7,315 bases of DNA from Anaerocolumna sp. Lineage in GTDB: Bacteria; Bacillota; Clostridia; Lachnospirales; Lachnospiraceae. Below are positions 6,238 to 7,315 of the stretch, piece by piece (position 1 is the stretch's first letter; each line of letters begins with the position of its first letter). The position numbers were made by a program, and so were the translations under genes. The DNA is taken from positions 1 to 7,315 of the forward strand of contig JAQSYR010000062.1 of the NCBI GenBank assembly GCA_029256035.1, given 5' to 3'. The notes beneath the pieces are model-generated. The model saw nothing but the letters and a program-made list of their open reading frames with translations. It made no database searches and was not told the DNA's origin.

Positions 6238-6312
6238 AGAAGGACTGTTGTAAGACAATAAAACTGGGAAGTCATAAGGATCTCCTTAGCTTTATTTTGC
6301 AACAGTCCTTCT
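6238..6312. repeat. 75-bp element with perfect 13-bp terminal inverted repeats
   Basis: AGAAGGACTGTTG (6238-6250) is exactly complementary to CAACAGTCCTTCT (6300-6312). Inside, AATAAA (6257-6262) can pair with TTTATT (6291-6296), and AAGG/CCTT (6276-6279 and 6284-6287) can form a tip hairpin, so the whole element can fold into one long stem. It starts six bases after the cyclase stop, in a convergent gap. No T-run follows on either strand, so it is not a textbook terminator. It may act as a bidirectional terminator or 3'-end stabiliser, or be a dispersed intergenic palindrome. Confidence 0.7.
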
Positions 6313-6378
6313 AACAATTAGTATAGGAGTCTCAAAAAATAGTAAAATATCATATTCATGGTTTCATAATGTGAAATT

Positions 6379-6397
6379 TAACCTTAGCATAAGGTTA
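6379..6397 (-). terminator. Small hairpin overlapping the aldolase stop codon
   Basis: TAACCTTA (6390-6397 on the minus strand) and TAAGGTTA (6379-6386) are perfect 8-bp arms around a 3-base loop. The first arm begins with the stop codon itself. The following minus-strand bases (AATTTCAC) form only a weak T tract, so termination efficiency is doubtful. It may serve as a weak terminator or RNA 3'-end protector. Confidence 0.42.
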
Positions 6398-7315
6398 CTG
6401 TTTATTATCCTCTGCAAGGTCTCTGGCAACTTCAATAATCCAGTCTTCCTGTCCTCCCACTGCTCTTCTTCTGCCTAATTCCATTAGAATATCTCTAACG
6501 TCTACATGAAATCTTTCTGCTGCACGTCTTGCGTGTAATAAGAAACTGGAATATACCCCTGCATATCCTACCATCATAGCGTCATGATTAAATTTATACT
6601 CTAATCCTTTTTGTTCTAAAATTGGTTTAAGAACATGATTACTTGCATCCATAGCTTTATATAAGTCACCAGAATGTTCCAGTCCAAGCTTATTAAATAC
6701 AGCAATGAGCATCTCCGTTGGTGTATTACCGGAACCTGCACCTAATCCTGCAAGAGAACCATCAATATAGGTGGCACCAGCTTCTATTGCTGTTATGCTA
6801 TTGGATACTGCTAATCCCAGATTGTTATGTGCATGGTGGCCAATGGGAACTTTTAAATTTTTCTTTAAGGAGCTTATTTTTTCTGCTACGTCTTTTGGTA
6901 ACATTGCACCGCCGGAATCTGTAACATATACTACATCTGCTCCATAACTCTCCATTTTAAGAGCTTCTTCTGTTAAACGTTCCACATCTGTCATATGGGA
7001 CATCATTAAGAAGCCAACTGTAAACATTCCCATATCTTTTGCATGTTTTATATGTTGTTCCGATACATCAGCTTCTGTTACATGGGTTGCAACTCTAACA
7101 GCATTAGCACCTAATTTATGAGCTTTCTTAAGATCCTCAACAGTACCGATTCCTGGAAGAAGTAACACTGCCAGCTTTGATTTTGTAAGAACAGATGCGG
7201 CACCACTTATTAATTCAAAGTCTGAATACTTGGAAAAACCATAATTAATGGTTGATCCAGTTAACCCATCACCATGTCCCACTTCTACAATATCAATACC
7301 TGCATTTTCCAGTGA
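6395..7315 (-). CDS. dmpG: 4-hydroxy-2-oxovalerate aldolase (DmpG/MhpE/BphI family), 5' end outside window
   Basis: The frame is open to the right edge, giving 306 residues; roughly 35 N-terminal residues are missing compared with the usual 340 or so. The fragment starts inside the barrel at a segment reading SLENAGIDIVEVGHGDGLTG. It contains the metal-binding HAH in GHHAHNNLGLAVSN and the TDSGGAMLP loop. It also keeps the full C-terminal domain (YAGVYSSFLLHARRAAERF, ELGRRRAVGGQEDWI), which in this family contacts the acylating acetaldehyde dehydrogenase partner. The N-terminal RDGxH catalytic motif lies outside. Reaction by family knowledge: metal-dependent cleavage of 4-hydroxy-2-oxovalerate to pyruvate and acetaldehyde, or its reverse. 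The dehydrogenase gene, if present, would lie upstream beyond the edge; none is visible downstream. A different aldol substrate is possible in an anaerobe. The GTG at 7282 is not the true start. Confidence 0.9.
   Translation of the reverse strand, partial: SLENAGIDIVEVGHGDGLTGSTINYGFSKYSDFELISGAASVLTKSKLAVLLLPGIGTVEDLKKAHKLGANAVRVATHVTEADVSEQHIKHAKDMGMFTVGFLMMSHMTDVERLTEEALKMESYGADVVYVTDSGGAMLPKDVAEKISSLKKNLKVPIGHHAHNNLGLAVSNSITAIEAGATYIDGSLAGLGAGSGNTPTEMLIAVFNKLGLEHSGDLYKAMDASNHVLKPILEQKGLEYKFNHDAMMVGYAGVYSSFLLHARRAAERFHVDVRDILMELGRRRAVGGQEDWIIEVARDLAEDNKQ

Noticed and set aside
7280..7282. GTG at 7282 as the start of the aldolase.
   Set aside because: The frame stays open upstream to the window edge with family-typical residues (SLENAGIDIVE), and the catalytic N-terminus would be missing.

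Overview
The window is AT-rich DNA, apparently from an endospore-forming anaerobe of the class Clostridia, most likely Lachnospiraceae or a near relative. The evidence is the cotJ spore-coat operon, strong AGGAGG-type ribosome sites, Gram-positive promoter spacing, a CsoR-type copper operon, and a membrane diguanylate cyclase with a 7TMR-DISM-like layout. The family assignment is an inference from gene style; nothing here proves it.

Layout. (1) Positions 1-553, minus strand: the start of the cotJ operon, in the order cotJA, cotJB, cotJC. cotJC runs off the left edge. cotJA is split over two frames by what looks like a single-base frameshift, while cotJB and the visible part of cotJC are intact. 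(2) Positions 596-3742, minus strand: a complete copper-efflux operon. It has a near-consensus vegetative promoter, a GC-rich CsoR-type operator just downstream of the -10, then copA (P1B ATPase with two HMA domains), copZ (copper chaperone), csoR (copper sensor-repressor) and a hairpin-plus-T7 terminator. (3) Positions 3786-3887: a degenerate tandem array with a period of about 17 bp that runs into the 3' end of the next gene. (4) Positions 3861-4292, minus strand: a 143-residue protein of unknown function with eight cysteines in two four-Cys clusters. (5) Positions 4293-4533: a divergent promoter region serving that gene leftward and a diguanylate cyclase gene rightward. The rightward promoter has an inverted repeat between its -35 and -10. 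(6) Positions 4534-6231, plus strand: a diguanylate cyclase with an extracytoplasmic sensor-like domain, seven membrane segments and a GGDEF domain without an I-site. (7) Positions 6232-6394: a convergent intergenic region with a roughly 75-bp element bounded by perfect 13-bp inverted repeats, and a small hairpin overlapping the stop of the last gene. (8) Positions 6395-7315, minus strand: most of a 4-hydroxy-2-oxovalerate aldolase, whose 5' end lies outside the window.

How the genes work together. The copper operon is a self-contained autoregulated unit. Cu(I) releases CsoR from the operator, CopZ carries the metal, and CopA exports it. The cotJ genes belong to a separate sporulation programme and are insulated from the copper operon by the terminator. 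The Cys-rich gene, the cyclase and the aldolase have no evident functional link to each other or to the copper operon. No hairpin terminator is visible between the Cys-rich gene and the copA promoter, so read-through into the copper operon is possible. I found no tRNA, rRNA, CRISPR array, insertion sequence or phage gene. The two features that best merit follow-up are the uncharacterised Cys-rich protein with its adjoining repeats and the broken cotJA.
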